Positions 34,316 through 43,705 of a stretch of DNA of 64,000 nucleotides are shown here, piece by piece. The notes below the pieces were generated by a model. That model made no database searches. It saw nothing but the letters and a program-made list of their open reading frames with translations, and was not told the origin of the DNA. The translations under genes were made by a program, and so were the position numbers. Every line of letters begins with the position of its first letter. The first letter of the stretch is position 1. Origin of the DNA: JACKHA01 sp041401985 (lineage in GTDB: Bacteria > Planctomycetota > Phycisphaerae > Phycisphaerales > UBA1924); contig JAWKTE010000010.1 in NCBI GenBank assembly GCA_041401985.1, positions 1 to 64,000 on the forward strand, written 5' to 3'.

Positions 34316-34661
34316 CGCGTGCTCCTCTTGGCGGGTGGCGGCTGTGGCCGCGGCCTCTGGGCGCGTGCCGGCGCGGGGGGCGTTGGGACGCGGGATGGGC
34401 TTCTCGGCGGTACGACGCGGGGCCGGGCGGGGTTTCCTGCCGGGCGCTCCCGTCGTGGGGCTCCGCGGGTGGCTCGGACCACGGGCTGGCGTGGGCCGAG
34501 GGCGGGCCGGGCGGCTCTGGCGAGCCTGCCGCAAGAAGGTACCTCGCTGCGAGGGTCCCTGTCAAGCGAATGGTTGGAAGTAGGTATGAAGATCGTGTAA
34601 GGGCTGGGTTGGTTCGACGCGGGGTGCAAGGACTCACGGGCGCGCGGAGATGGAAGGCGGG
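34316..34661. other. Intergenic region with adhesin promoter
   Basis: 346 bases between the first surface-protein gene and the PhnB-like gene, both minus. It holds the promoter at 34536-34565 and a leader of over 200 bases. No gene or strong hairpin is seen. Confidence 0.5.
34536..34565 (-). promoter_or_regulatory. Sigma-70 promoter of surface-protein gene
   Basis: Consensus TTGACA and TACCTT (minus strand) with an 18-base spacer. This is the best -35 box in the window, upstream of the 776-residue surface protein. Confidence 0.65.
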
Positions 34662-35147
34662 TCAGCCTTCGTACGCCCGCTTCAGCGTCGCCAGGTCGAG
34701 TTTGACCATCTGCATCATGGCCTCCATCGCGCGGGCGGCTTTGGCGGGGTCGGGGTCGGCGATCCAGCCCAGGAGTTGGGCAGGGAAGACCTGCCAGGAG
34801 ACGCCGAACTTGTCCTTGAGCCAGCCGCACGCGGCGGGTTGGCCGCCGCCGGCGATCAGGGCGTCCCAGTAGCGGTCGATCTCGGCCTGGGTGTCGCAGG
34901 GGACCTGGAAGGAGACGGCCTCGGTGATGGTGAACTGCGGGCCGCCGTTGAGGGCGGAGAAGGGGCGCCCGTCGAGTTCGAACTCGACGCTCAGGACGGC
35001 CTCGGCGGGCTTGTTGTGGAACGCCCCGGCGGCGCCGAAGGGCACGACGCGGGTGATGCGGGAGTTGGGGAATATGGAGCAGTAGAAGCGTGCGGCGGGC
35101 TCGGCCTGGCCGTTGAACCAGAGGCAGGGGGCGAGGGGGTGGGGCAT
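34662..35147 (-). CDS. PhnB-like VOC-fold protein
   Basis: 161 residues: LAPCLWFNGQAEPAARFYCS, IFPNSRITRVVPFG, VLSVEFELDGRPFSALNGGP, FTITEAVSFQVPCDTQAEID, GWLKDKFGVSWQVFPAQLLG and AMEAMMQMVKLDLATLKRAY. This is the PhnB/3-demethylubiquinone methyltransferase-like branch of the vicinal oxygen chelate fold. Many members have no proven reaction. It lies downstream of fabI on the same strand, with a hairpin between them. Confidence 0.85.
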   Translation of the reverse strand: MPHPLAPCLWFNGQAEPAARFYCSIFPNSRITRVVPFGAAGAFHNKPAEAVLSVEFELDGRPFSALNGGPQFTITEAVSFQVPCDTQAEIDRYWDALIAGGGQPAACGWLKDKFGVSWQVFPAQLLGWIADPDPAKAARAMEAMMQMVKLDLATLKRAYEG

Positions 35148-35224
35148 GGGGGGCTCGCGTTGAGATGGTTCGATGTCGAGTCGCCGAGTGAGACCGCTCG
35201 CTTGCGCGTCGCGCTGGCTGGGGT

Positions 35225-35242
35225 CGATCGCTGGCGCGATCG
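35225..35242 (-). terminator. Hairpin after fabI
   Basis: CGATCGC-TGGC-GCGATCG, 7-bp stem, 3 bases beyond the fabI stop on the minus strand. No T tract, so its role as a terminator is tentative. Confidence 0.4.
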
Positions 35243-35245
35243 GCT

Positions 35246-36079
35246 CTACCCGCCGATGATGTTCACGCCGCAGTCCACATAGATGTTCTCGCCCGTCACG
35301 CCCGCGGACAGGTCTGACGCGAGCCAGACCGCGGTGTTGCCCACGTCCGAGCCTTCCACGTTGCGGCGCAGCGGGGCGCGTTCGAGGTTCCGCTCGCCGA
35401 TCTGGTCGGCCCCCGCCACGGCCTGGACCGCCAGCGTGCGGAGGTACCCGCCCGAGATGGTGTTCACGCGGATGCGGTCGGCCCCGAGTTCGGCGGCCAG
35501 GTACCGGGCCGTGGTTTCGAGAGCGGCCTTGGCGACGCCCATGACGTTGTAGCCGGGCACGACCTTCTCCGCGCCGTAGTAGGACATGGCCATGATCGAG
35601 CCGCCGCCGGGCGAGCCGGAGCGGGCCATCATGGGGCGGGCCCGTGTGGCCATGGCCGCGAGGGTGTAGGCGGAGATGTCGATGGCCTGGAGGAAGTCCT
35701 TGCGTGGGGTTTGGGCGAACTTGCCCGGCTGGAGCCACTCTCGCTCGGCGAAGGCGATGGAGTGGACCAGGAAGTCCATGCGGTCGAAGGACTCGGCGTA
35801 GGCGGCGAAGGTCGCGTCGAGGTCGGCGTCGCTGGAGGCGTCGAGCGGGTGCATCCACGGCTGCGAGCCGGCGTCGGCGCCGGGCAGCGGGCCGATGGCC
35901 TCGACGGCCTTGGCGGTGCGGCGCTGGTTCTTGTCGCCGGGCAGGTGGGTGAAGGCGCAGCGGGCGCCGTGTTCGGTCAGGGCCTTGGCGATGTGCCAGG
36001 CGTAGGAGCGGTCGTTGGCGATGCCGACGATGAGGCCGGTCTTGCCGGCCAGGAGGTCGGAGGTCTGGGTTGTGGACAT
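35246..36079 (-). CDS. fabI: Enoyl-[acyl-carrier-protein] reductase (FabI type)
   Basis: 277 residues, an SDR-fold NADH-dependent enzyme for the last reduction of each fatty-acid elongation round. GLIVGIANDRSYAWHIAKAL (cofactor loop), FLVHSIAFAEREWL, SIMAMSYYGAEKVVPGYNVM with GVAKAALE (the Tyr-x6-Lys catalytic pair) and RVNTISGGYLRTLAVQAVAG are typical; VYVDCG-like NIYVDCGVNIIGG ends it. TAAACT (36103-36108) and a GGGAG sequence upstream suggest a leadered mRNA. It is flanked by surface-protein genes without functional relation. Confidence 0.93.
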   Translation of the reverse strand: MSTTQTSDLLAGKTGLIVGIANDRSYAWHIAKALTEHGARCAFTHLPGDKNQRRTAKAVEAIGPLPGADAGSQPWMHPLDASSDADLDATFAAYAESFDRMDFLVHSIAFAEREWLQPGKFAQTPRKDFLQAIDISAYTLAAMATRARPMMARSGSPGGGSIMAMSYYGAEKVVPGYNVMGVAKAALETTARYLAAELGADRIRVNTISGGYLRTLAVQAVAGADQIGERNLERAPLRRNVEGSDVGNTAVWLASDLSAGVTGENIYVDCGVNIIGG

Positions 36080-36208
36080 GTGGGTCTCCCGGCGAGGACG
36101 AGAGTTTAGGGGCGCGATGCGACGAGAACCCGGGTGCCACGGGCCACGGGGGCCCGGCGTCTGGTTCGCCTGCTCAGGCGTGGCACGGATGCGGTTCACG
36201 CCGGGGCG

Positions 36209-38497
36209 TCATCGTTCCAGGCGGATCGAGACCCCGAACTGGGTGGAGAGAAGCGGGGTGAAGCCCTGGGGCACGTTGCTGGTCGTGAACGTGGCGAATG
36301 AGCCCGAGACGCTGAAGGAGGCGACGACGACGATGGATGAGGTGTGGAAGTTCTGGTAGTTGGAGCCGGTGTAGTTTGCGCGGAGCGTGCCGCCGATCGT
36401 GAGTTCGCGGTCCATGAAGACGTGGCCGCGCTGCGGGTTGCCGCATTCGGTGATGAAGGTGCCGGTGGTGGACATGGCGCCGTTGACCAGGAGTTGCCCG
36501 TTCTCTCTGATGTCGAGGGTGCCGGTGTTGAAGAAGGTGCCCTGCTGGGCGCCCTCGTCGAGGTCGAGGGTGAGTTTGCCGGCGTGGATGACGATGGAGC
36601 CCGGGTTGGTGAAGTCTCGGGTGTTGCCGCTGACGCCGTGGACCTGGAGGGTTCCGTTACGGACGACGATCCGGCCGCTCGCGCGCTGGTCGAGGGGCGT
36701 GGTGAAGACCTGGAGGGCAAAGGCGTTGCCGTCCATCTCGATGAGGCCCTTGTTGACGATGGCGGGGCCGGGGCCGGAGATGCCGGGGCGTTGCCCGGAC
36801 AGCCGCATGGTGCCGCGATTCTCGCGGAGACTGCCGACCAGGTCGGGCAGATTGGAGAGCCCGTCGAGGATGAGCACGGCGTTCGCGCCGATGCGCTCGA
36901 TGGGCTGGGGCAGGTCGAGGGTGGAGTTGGTCTCGACCCGCCAGGTGCCGGCCGAGAGCACGGTGTCCTGGGCGGTGGGCACGGCGGCGAGCTGCGGGAT
37001 CGCGCCGTTGATGCGGAAGCTGCCCTGCTGGACGTGGAGCGTGCCGGTGTTGCTGAGCCCGGCGGTGACGACGGTCTCGAAGTTGTTGGTGGGGGAGTTG
37101 CGCCGGATCAGCAGGCCCGAGTTCTCCACGGGTCCGGACAGCGGGCCGCCGCCGACCCTGGGGCCGGCGAGGATGAGGGTGGCGTTTGCGTCGTTGACGA
37201 CGGTCCCGTCCGGGCCGATCGTGAAGTCGCCGAGGTTGTACGCCGTGGTGCCGCGGTTCGTGAGGGTGTATGCCCCGCTGACGACCAGGCCGTTGGGCCC
37301 GAGGTTCTGGCGTCCGATCTCGAGCGACGCGTGGGGCGAGACGACGGTGTTGATGGCCAGCGCGACGCTGGACGCCACAACGGAGCCGGCGAGAGTCAGC
37401 ACTGGCTCGCGCGTGATGCCCGTATCGCTCAGGATCGTGTCGATGAACGTGAACTCCCCGGCGAGGGTGAGCGGGGCCAGCACCGTGAAGAACGCGGCGT
37501 CGGCCGTGAACGCCCCGCGGAACTCGGAGGTGTGCGTGATGCGGACGGGGATCTCGTTGTTGTCGCCCTCGAACGACGCCTCGGCGGCCCCGAAGAACGC
37601 GTCGCCGGTGAAGGTCTGTTCCGCGGCGACAAACTCGACGGCTCCGCGTCCCGAGTATTTAACATCGGCGGCGTGGGTGGCGCGGGTGCCGACACGGAGC
37701 GTGGAAGTGGCATCGATGACGACGACGCGGCCCCCGAGTTCGGCCTGTGGCCCGTTCGGATCGTCGCCGACCTGCACGGTGCCGCGGAGGATGAAGAAGC
37801 GGTCGGTGGTCTCGAACGGGGCGTTGATGGTGGTGGTGGAGTTGGAGAGCCCGCCGCGCCGGAGCAGCCCGTGGTTCTCGAAGCGGCCCGGCCCGTTGAG
37901 GGCGGTGGGGGCGGCGAAGTCCATCGCTTTGCCGGCGCGGTTGGTGATGGAGCCGCCCGCGGCCAGGTTGATATCGCCGCCCCGCCAGGCGAGGCGCCCG
38001 GCGTTGTCGATCGCCGTCCGCACGTCGACCGAGCCCTGGGTGGGCGTGGACGTGGTGCCGATGTTGAGCGTGCCGCCGGGATTGACGCGGGCATCGCGAT
38101 CCGAGTTCCAGTCGCCCTCGACCCAGTTGACCAGCCCGTTGATGCGCAGGTCGGCGTTGGCGGTCAGGTCGAACGCCCCGAGCACCGAGAGGGACTGCCC
38201 GCTGTTGACGATCAGCGTCTCGTCGAGCGTGAGGGTGTTGACGCGGACCGGGCCGCTGTCGACCACGACGGACCGCTGGGCGTTCGGAATGTTGATGGTC
38301 ACGTCGTCGACCTGGCGGGGAACGAAGTCCAGGCTCCAGTTCAGGGGGTTGGACCACAGGGCATCGCCGCCCCCGCCGTCCCAGGAGATCGCGGCCAGGA
38401 CCACTCGAGGCTCGAGCGATTCGAGTTGGGGCCGAACAGGTGTGCCGCGGCGAATGGATCGGCGGGCGTCAAAGCGGCGTGCGGTACGGCTGCGCAT
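36209..38497 (-). CDS. Large surface protein with LEPR N-terminal motif (paralog 2)
   Basis: 762 residues, the same family as the gene at 31985. QLESLEPRVVLAAISWDGGG begins near residue 25. ALWSNPLNWSLDFVPRQVDD, VRVNTLTLDETLIVNSGQSL, ADLRINGLVNWVEGDWNSDR, VNPGGTLNIGTTSTPTQGSV and TTDRFFILRGTVQVGDD align with its paralogs. About 20 beta-strand turns follow without enzymatic motifs. It ends in FGVSIRLER. Probably exported. A palindrome lies between a TAATGAT box and the start codon. Confidence 0.7.
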   Translation of the reverse strand: MRSRTARRFDARRSIRRGTPVRPQLESLEPRVVLAAISWDGGGGDALWSNPLNWSLDFVPRQVDDVTINIPNAQRSVVVDSGPVRVNTLTLDETLIVNSGQSLSVLGAFDLTANADLRINGLVNWVEGDWNSDRDARVNPGGTLNIGTTSTPTQGSVDVRTAIDNAGRLAWRGGDINLAAGGSITNRAGKAMDFAAPTALNGPGRFENHGLLRRGGLSNSTTTINAPFETTDRFFILRGTVQVGDDPNGPQAELGGRVVVIDATSTLRVGTRATHAADVKYSGRGAVEFVAAEQTFTGDAFFGAAEASFEGDNNEIPVRITHTSEFRGAFTADAAFFTVLAPLTLAGEFTFIDTILSDTGITREPVLTLAGSVVASSVALAINTVVSPHASLEIGRQNLGPNGLVVSGAYTLTNRGTTAYNLGDFTIGPDGTVVNDANATLILAGPRVGGGPLSGPVENSGLLIRRNSPTNNFETVVTAGLSNTGTLHVQQGSFRINGAIPQLAAVPTAQDTVLSAGTWRVETNSTLDLPQPIERIGANAVLILDGLSNLPDLVGSLRENRGTMRLSGQRPGISGPGPAIVNKGLIEMDGNAFALQVFTTPLDQRASGRIVVRNGTLQVHGVSGNTRDFTNPGSIVIHAGKLTLDLDEGAQQGTFFNTGTLDIRENGQLLVNGAMSTTGTFITECGNPQRGHVFMDRELTIGGTLRANYTGSNYQNFHTSSIVVVASFSVSGSFATFTTSNVPQGFTPLLSTQFGVSIRLER

Positions 38498-38519
38498 GCG
38501 AACTCCCCGGATGACACCC

Positions 38520-38535
38520 CCTGATCGAGATCAGG
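38520..38535. promoter_or_regulatory. Possible operator before surface paralog 2
   Basis: Palindrome CCTGATC-GA-GATCAGG lies 23 bases before the start codon, just downstream of a minus-strand TAATGAT -10-like box (about 38541-38547). Its position fits a repressor site or a short leader hairpin. Confidence 0.4.
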
Positions 38536-38596
38536 CGAGATCATTACCCGGTTCTTGGGGGTTCGCCAGCGGGGGCGTTGGCTCTGGCGGCAGCGA

Positions 38597-40072
38597 TCAC
38601 GCCAGCTGGACCGAGGCGGCTCCGAACGTGTACAGCATGCCGGCGTTCAGGCCGCTCGGCACGGAGAGAGGCTGGAACGCGCCAAAGGACCCGGTGCGGC
38701 TCGACGAGGTGACCACGACGTAGTTGCCGCCGCTGGCGAAGCCGGTTCCGACGAACACGGCGCGCAGCGTCCCGCCCAAAGTGGCGGGGCCGGTGGCGGT
38801 GATGGTTCCGGAACCCGACGAGGCGATGCTTGTTTCGAGGATGCCGGTTGTGGTGAGGCTGCCGCCGATGTTGAGCGAGCCTGTTCCGAGGCTGATCAGG
38901 CCCGCACTCGCCAGGTTGCCGCCGACGGATGATTGGCCCGAGACCACCAGGGCCCCGCCGGAGTAGACCTGGACGTCGGCATCCACCGCGGCGTTGTTGA
39001 GCGTCAGGACATCGGCGACCAGCAGATCGAACGTGCCGGTGAGCGTCGCGCCGTTCAACTCGACCGACCCGGCGATGACCAGGTCGCCCTCCACGACGAT
39101 CTGGTTGCCGTTCAGAGCGACGTCGCCCAGGAAACGCGCGCCGGCGGAACTGACGTACAGCGACGCGGTGTCGTTGAAGGTCGCGTTTGTGAACGTGGTG
39201 TCGCCGCGGAAGATCTGCGTGCTGGTCGTGAACAGAAACTCGCCGCGTCCGACGAACCGGGCGTCGCGATGGATCGTCGGTGCGCGGCTGATGACGCCGG
39301 CGTTGGGAGCCAGGGTGGCGAGGGTGCCGCGGAAGTTGGTCATGGAGGGCACGTCGGGGTCGGTGTCGCCGAGGGCGAGCGTTCCGCGGAGGACGTACAT
39401 GCGATCGGTATTGTCGGTGTCGAGGTCGATGGTGGTGGTTGCGGTGGCCGAGCCGCCGCGCCGGAAGAGACCGTTGTTGATGAAGCGGCCCTCGCCGAGC
39501 ATGGCCATTGGGGCGGCGGCGTCGAACATCTTGGCCGTGGCGTTGGTGAGCGAGCCGTTGACGATCAGGTCGCCGCCGCGCCAGGCAAGTCGCCCGAGGT
39601 TCACGAGGTCGGTGTCGATGGCGACGCTGCCGGCGGCGGGGTTCGATGTGCGCCCGATGTTGAGCCGCCCACCGGGATTGACGACCGCGCCGGCGCCCGT
39701 CGCCCACTGGCCGTCGACCCAGTTCACCAGGCCATTGATGCGGAGATCGGCGTTCGACGAGAGGTCGAACGGGCCGTCGACGTTGAGCGTTGTGTCGCGA
39801 TTGACGACAAGCCGGCCACCCAGCGCGAGCGAACCGACCACCGGCGTGCCCTGGTCGAGCACGACAGCATTGCCCGAGTCGATGACGACGTCGGCGCCGT
39901 ACGCCGGCGTCTGGTTGTCGGTCCAGTTTGAGGGGTTGGACCAGAGCCCATCGCCACCGGCGCCGGTCCAGATGGAGGTGCTCAACGCCAGGCGGGGCTC
40001 CAGGAGATCGAGCGAGGGACGCTGGTCGCTCTTGTTGGTGAGGCGACGGGGTTGCTTCGTCGGGGTCGACAT
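38597..40072 (-). CDS. Surface protein with LEPR N-terminal motif (paralog 3)
   Basis: 491 residues, the shortest of the three paralogs. SLDLLEPRLALSTSIWTGAG begins near residue 20. It shares DGLWSNPSNWTDNQTPAYGA, DLSSNADLRINGLVNWVDGQ, VNPGGRLNIGRTSNPAAGSV, LGRLAWRGGDLIVNGS and NTDRMYVLRGTLALGD with the others, then a shorter run of strands, and ends FGAASVQLA. It directly follows paralog 2 in tandem, 99 bases apart, which suggests local duplication. Confidence 0.7.
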   Translation of the reverse strand: MSTPTKQPRRLTNKSDQRPSLDLLEPRLALSTSIWTGAGGDGLWSNPSNWTDNQTPAYGADVVIDSGNAVVLDQGTPVVGSLALGGRLVVNRDTTLNVDGPFDLSSNADLRINGLVNWVDGQWATGAGAVVNPGGRLNIGRTSNPAAGSVAIDTDLVNLGRLAWRGGDLIVNGSLTNATAKMFDAAAPMAMLGEGRFINNGLFRRGGSATATTTIDLDTDNTDRMYVLRGTLALGDTDPDVPSMTNFRGTLATLAPNAGVISRAPTIHRDARFVGRGEFLFTTSTQIFRGDTTFTNATFNDTASLYVSSAGARFLGDVALNGNQIVVEGDLVIAGSVELNGATLTGTFDLLVADVLTLNNAAVDADVQVYSGGALVVSGQSSVGGNLASAGLISLGTGSLNIGGSLTTTGILETSIASSGSGTITATGPATLGGTLRAVFVGTGFASGGNYVVVTSSSRTGSFGAFQPLSVPSGLNAGMLYTFGAASVQLA

Positions 40073-40380
40073 TGCGATCTCTCTTGGCGCGGTGTTCCGA
40101 AAGGACCGATCGGTGGGCCGCGGCGACCCGCGAGCGACCGGTCATCACGAAGCATGAGGCCGCGCCCTTTTGTGCGGGTGAGGGTCAGGTGAAATCGGGT
40201 TCATCCGCCCGCGTACCGCAAGGGTGCAATCCGGATCTCACAACGCACAGCGAAAGCGTGACACACATTGCGTCCATCTGGCGAACAACATGCGATCGGC
40301 GCGACAGAATCGGCACGTCCCGTCGCGTTCCCGGCCAGCCGGGGGGTCCTCGCCGGAGCGTGCCCCGCAACAATGCGCGC
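40073..40380. other. Divergent intergenic region, surface paralog 3 / nadC
   Basis: 308 bases with noticeably lower GC than the surroundings. No gene and no convincing consensus promoter. CAACAAT 6 bases before the nadC ATG resembles the TANNNT boxes elsewhere but lacks the first T. Confidence 0.4.
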
Positions 40381-41337
40381 ATGGCCCCTTCCACCCACCG
40401 CCTGCCGCCCGATGCATCGCCACTTCAGGTCTACGCGCATCTCTGTACGAGCGGATTGGTCTCGCGGCTCCTCGAACTCGCCAGAGACGAGGACTTGGGA
40501 CACGCGCGGGACGGCTCTCCGCGGCGCGGGGACATCACGTCCGAGGTCTGCGTCGGCGAGTCAACGCTGGCCAGGCTCGAGTTGCGCGCGCGTGAACCGA
40601 TGGTCGTCGCCGGGCTGGCGGCTTTTCCCGAACTACTGCGGATCTTCGCGCCGGGCGCCGCGTTCCGGGCGGCGTGCGAGGACGGCCAGTCGCTGTCTGC
40701 CGGTGATGTGCTGGGCGAAGTCGGCGGCCCGCAGCGGGAACTGCTCGCGCTCGAGCGGACGATGCTGAATCTGCTGTCGCGATTGTCGGGCGTCGCGACG
40801 CGGACGGCCGAGTTCGTGCGGGCCATCCCCGCCGGTTCGAGAGCCCGTCTCTACGACACCCGCAAGACCACGCCGGGGCTGCGGGTGCTGGAGAAGTATG
40901 CGGTCCGCTGCGGCGGCGGGTTCTGCCACCGCCTCGGGCTGCACGACGCGGTGCTCATCAAGGACAACCACCTGGCGGGCGTCGGGCTCGACCGCCTCGG
41001 CGCGTTCGTCGCGGACGCGGCGGGGCGGGCGCGAGCCATGCGCCCCGATCTGGCGTTTTTCGAGGTCGAGGTCGATTCGCTCGAGCAACTCGACGTGCTG
41101 CTGGGGCTGGAAGCCGGGCTTGTGGACATCGTGCTGCTGGACAACATGGATGTGGGCCAGATCGAGGAGGCGGTCGCGCGGCGGGACCGGCGCAACCCGC
41201 GGCTGGAACTGGAAGTCTCGGGCGGCGTGACGCTCGGGACGATCCCGGCGATCGCCGCGACCGGCGTCGAGCGGATCTCCACCGGGTCGATCACCCACCA
41301 TGCCGTGTGGGTGGACATCGGGCTGGACGCGGCGTGA
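40381..41337 (+). CDS. nadC: Nicotinate-nucleotide pyrophosphorylase (quinolinate PRTase)
   Basis: 318 residues. It makes nicotinate mononucleotide from quinolinate and PRPP in NAD synthesis. ARDEDLGHARDGSPRRGDIT, ERTMLNLLSRLSGVATRT, LYDTRKTTPGLRVLEKYAVR, GGGFCHRLGLHDAVLIKDNH, IVLLDNM and LEVSGGVTLGTIPAIAATGV are the catalytic and PRPP-binding blocks. The length is slightly above normal because of a short N-terminal extension. nadA and nadB are not in the window. Confidence 0.95.
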   Translation: MAPSTHRLPPDASPLQVYAHLCTSGLVSRLLELARDEDLGHARDGSPRRGDITSEVCVGESTLARLELRAREPMVVAGLAAFPELLRIFAPGAAFRAACEDGQSLSAGDVLGEVGGPQRELLALERTMLNLLSRLSGVATRTAEFVRAIPAGSRARLYDTRKTTPGLRVLEKYAVRCGGGFCHRLGLHDAVLIKDNHLAGVGLDRLGAFVADAAGRARAMRPDLAFFEVEVDSLEQLDVLLGLEAGLVDIVLLDNMDVGQIEEAVARRDRRNPRLELEVSGGVTLGTIPAIAATGVERISTGSITHHAVWVDIGLDAA

Positions 41338-41425
41338 GGCGGGTGATTCGGTTCGATGCGCCTGTCGGCGCGTCGCTGCCGGTCCGGCGTTCCACTACCA
41401 TCGCCCCTCCACGGAGGGCGGCGGC

Positions 41426-42400
41426 ATGGAATGGTGGCAGGCGGCGATCCTGGGCCTGGTCGAGGGCATCACCGAGTACCTGCCCATCTCCTCGACCGGG
41501 CATCTGGTCATCGCGTCGAGCCTGATGGGGCTGGACGAGGACCCGGCCCAGAAGGCCGCGGTCGACGCGTTCAACATCGTGATCCAGGGCGGTGCGATCC
41601 TGGCGGTGCTGGGGCTGTACTGGCCGCGCGTGCTGCGGATGCTCAAGGGGTTGCTGGGGAAGGACGCCGGCGGGCGTCGGCTGCTGGTGAACATCGTCAT
41701 CGCGTTCCTGCCGGCGGCGATTCTTGGGCCGCTGCTCGACAATTGGATCGAATCGCGGCTGATGTCGGTTGGGCCCGTGGTGGGGGCGCTGGTGGTCGGC
41801 GGGGTGGCGATGATCGTGCTGGACCGGCTGCATCGCAGGCCGCAGGTGTCGGTGACCGGCGACGATGCTGGAACTGGCGACAACCCCCGCGAGACCGACT
41901 CGGTTGGAAGCGTCGACAAGCCGAAGCGGAAGACCGAGTCGGAGCCAGCCTCCGATCCGCGTCCCGACGGTCTCGACATCGATGCCCTGACCTGGCGTCA
42001 CGCGCTCTTCATCGGCCTGCTCCAGTGCGTGGCGATGTGGCCCGGCACGAGCCGCTCGATGATGACGATCGTCGGCGGCGTGCTGGTCGGGCTCAAGCCC
42101 AAGCAGGCCGCCGAGTTCTCGTTCCTGCTGGGGCTGCCGACGCTCGGCGGGGCGTGCGTGTTCAAGCTGGCCAAGAACCTGTGGCAGGCCCGCCAGCCGG
42201 AGCACCAGTCGATCTTCGAGATGCTGGGTGTCGCGCCGATCCTGATCGGGTTGGCGGTCGCGACGGTGTCGGCGGCGCTGGCCGTCCGATGGCTCGTGGC
42301 GTTCCTGGGGCGGCACGGGCTGGAGCCGTTTGGGTGGTACCGGATCGGGCTGGGGATCGTGCTGGGTGTGCTCGTCGCAATCGGCCTGGTGAGCATCTGA
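41426..42400 (+). CDS. uppP: Undecaprenyl-diphosphatase
   Basis: 324 residues, a membrane phosphatase that recycles undecaprenyl pyrophosphate for peptidoglycan and glycan synthesis and gives bacitracin tolerance. LVEGITEYLPISSTGHLVIA and CVAMWPGTSRSMMTIVGGVL are the two catalytic motifs; about seven membrane segments are seen. A hydrophilic insert (about residues 142-187, TGDDAGTGDNPRETDSVGSV onward) lies between the two halves. GGAGGG precedes ATG 41426 and TACCAT lies further upstream, so this mRNA has a leader. Confidence 0.94.
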   Translation: MEWWQAAILGLVEGITEYLPISSTGHLVIASSLMGLDEDPAQKAAVDAFNIVIQGGAILAVLGLYWPRVLRMLKGLLGKDAGGRRLLVNIVIAFLPAAILGPLLDNWIESRLMSVGPVVGALVVGGVAMIVLDRLHRRPQVSVTGDDAGTGDNPRETDSVGSVDKPKRKTESEPASDPRPDGLDIDALTWRHALFIGLLQCVAMWPGTSRSMMTIVGGVLVGLKPKQAAEFSFLLGLPTLGGACVFKLAKNLWQARQPEHQSIFEMLGVAPILIGLAVATVSAALAVRWLVAFLGRHGLEPFGWYRIGLGIVLGVLVAIGLVSI

Positions 42401-42439
42401 CGCGGGAGCCCGACGCCGCGCGATCGCCGTGGTCTTCCC

Positions 42440-42445
42440 TACGCT
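42440..42445 (+). promoter_or_regulatory. -10 box of leaderless serA-like gene
   Basis: TACGCT, six C residues, then GTG 42452. No ribosome binding site. Confidence 0.5.
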
Positions 42446-42451
42446 CCCCCC

Positions 42452-43705
42452 GTGCGCACCTCCTTCCCCAAAGACAAGATCAGCGTCCTGCTTCTCGAGG
42501 GCATCCACGAGCGGGCCGTCGCGCTGTTCGACGACGAGGGCTTCCAGGTCCGGGCGATGCCAAAGGCCGCCGACCCGGCCGACCTGCCCCGCCTGCTCGA
42601 CGGTGTGCACCTGCTGGGCATCCGCTCGCGCACGCACCTGACGCCGGAGATTCTGGCCGCCGCTCCTCGTCTGCTCGGCGTCGGCTGCTTCTGCATCGGC
42701 ACGAACCAGGTCGACCTGCCCGCGGCCCGGCGTCAGGCGATCCCGGTCTTCAACGCCCCGCACTCGAACACCCGGAGCGTGGCGGAACTGACCATCGCCG
42801 AGATCGTCGCCCTGCACCGGCGTCTGGGCGATCGCTCGGCCGCGTGCCATGCCGGGCGATGGGACAAGTCCGCCGCCGGCAGCCACGAGATCCGCGGCAA
42901 GACGCTGGGCATCGTCGGCTACGGGCACATCGGCTCGCAGGTGTCGGTGTTGGCCGAGGCGATGGGCATGCGCGTCGTGTTCTACGACGTTGTGCCGAAG
43001 CAGGCGCTTGGCAACGCGCGGGCGGCGGCCTCGCTCGACGCACTGCTGGCCCAGAGCGACGTGGTGACCATCCACGTGCCCGCGACGCCGCTGACCGAGA
43101 ACCTCATCGGCCCGGCCCAGATCGCGGCCATGAAGCCCGGCGCGATGCTCATCAACAACGCGCGTGGCGGCGTCGTCGATGAGCCCGCGCTGTGCGAGGC
43201 GATCCGCGCGGGCCGCGTCGGCGGGGCCGCGGTCGACGTGTTCACGAGCGAGCCCGCCGGGGCCGCCGACGCGTTCGATTCGCCGCTGCGTGGCCTGCCC
43301 AACGTCATCCTGACCCCCCACATCGGCGGGTCCACCGCGGAGGCCCAGGAGTCGATCGGGCTGGACGTGGCGACCAAACTCGTCCGGTTCGTGAACACGG
43401 GCGGCACCACCGGGGCCGTCAACGTGCCCGAGGTGGCCCTGCCCGAGCAGCCTCCCCCGGACGCGGTGCCCGACGACGCCGAACGCCCGCACCGCATCCT
43501 GCACTTCCACCGCAACGTGCCGGGCGTGCTGGGGCGGATCAACAGCGCCGTCGCGGCCCTTGGGGTCAACGTCGAGGGACAGTACCTGCGGACCCGCGAA
43601 GACCTGGGCTACGTCGTGCTCGACGTGGCCCCGACCGACAGCGAGCGGCTCCGCGAGGCCCTGGAGTCGATCGAGGAAACGGTCCGCGTCCGCCTGCTCT
43701 GGTAG
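42452..43705 (+). CDS. serA: D-3-phosphoglycerate dehydrogenase with ACT domain
   Basis: 417 residues, the Escherichia-type enzyme that starts serine synthesis. LLLEGIHERAVALFDDEGF, NAPHSNTRSVAELTIAEIVA, TLGIVGYGHIGSQVSVLAEA (NAD loop), NNARGGVVDEPALCEAIRAG (catalytic Arg and Glu region) and NVILTPHIGGSTAEAQESIG (His) are present. The final ~75 residues form an ACT domain (ILHFHRNVPGVLGRINSAVA) that in this type binds serine for feedback inhibition. The start is GTG with a TACGCT box 6 bases upstream. Confidence 0.93.
   Translation: MRTSFPKDKISVLLLEGIHERAVALFDDEGFQVRAMPKAADPADLPRLLDGVHLLGIRSRTHLTPEILAAAPRLLGVGCFCIGTNQVDLPAARRQAIPVFNAPHSNTRSVAELTIAEIVALHRRLGDRSAACHAGRWDKSAAGSHEIRGKTLGIVGYGHIGSQVSVLAEAMGMRVVFYDVVPKQALGNARAAASLDALLAQSDVVTIHVPATPLTENLIGPAQIAAMKPGAMLINNARGGVVDEPALCEAIRAGRVGGAAVDVFTSEPAGAADAFDSPLRGLPNVILTPHIGGSTAEAQESIGLDVATKLVRFVNTGGTTGAVNVPEVALPEQPPPDAVPDDAERPHRILHFHRNVPGVLGRINSAVAALGVNVEGQYLRTREDLGYVVLDVAPTDSERLREALESIEETVRVRLLW

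Noticed and set aside
36344..38723. Two long plus-strand open frames (726 and 778 codons) opposite surface paralog 2.
   Set aside because: They are antisense shadows of a GC-rich gene; paralogs at other loci conserve only the minus-strand protein.
40373..40380. An upstream ATG for nadC at 40373.
   Set aside because: It is out of frame with the nadC protein.
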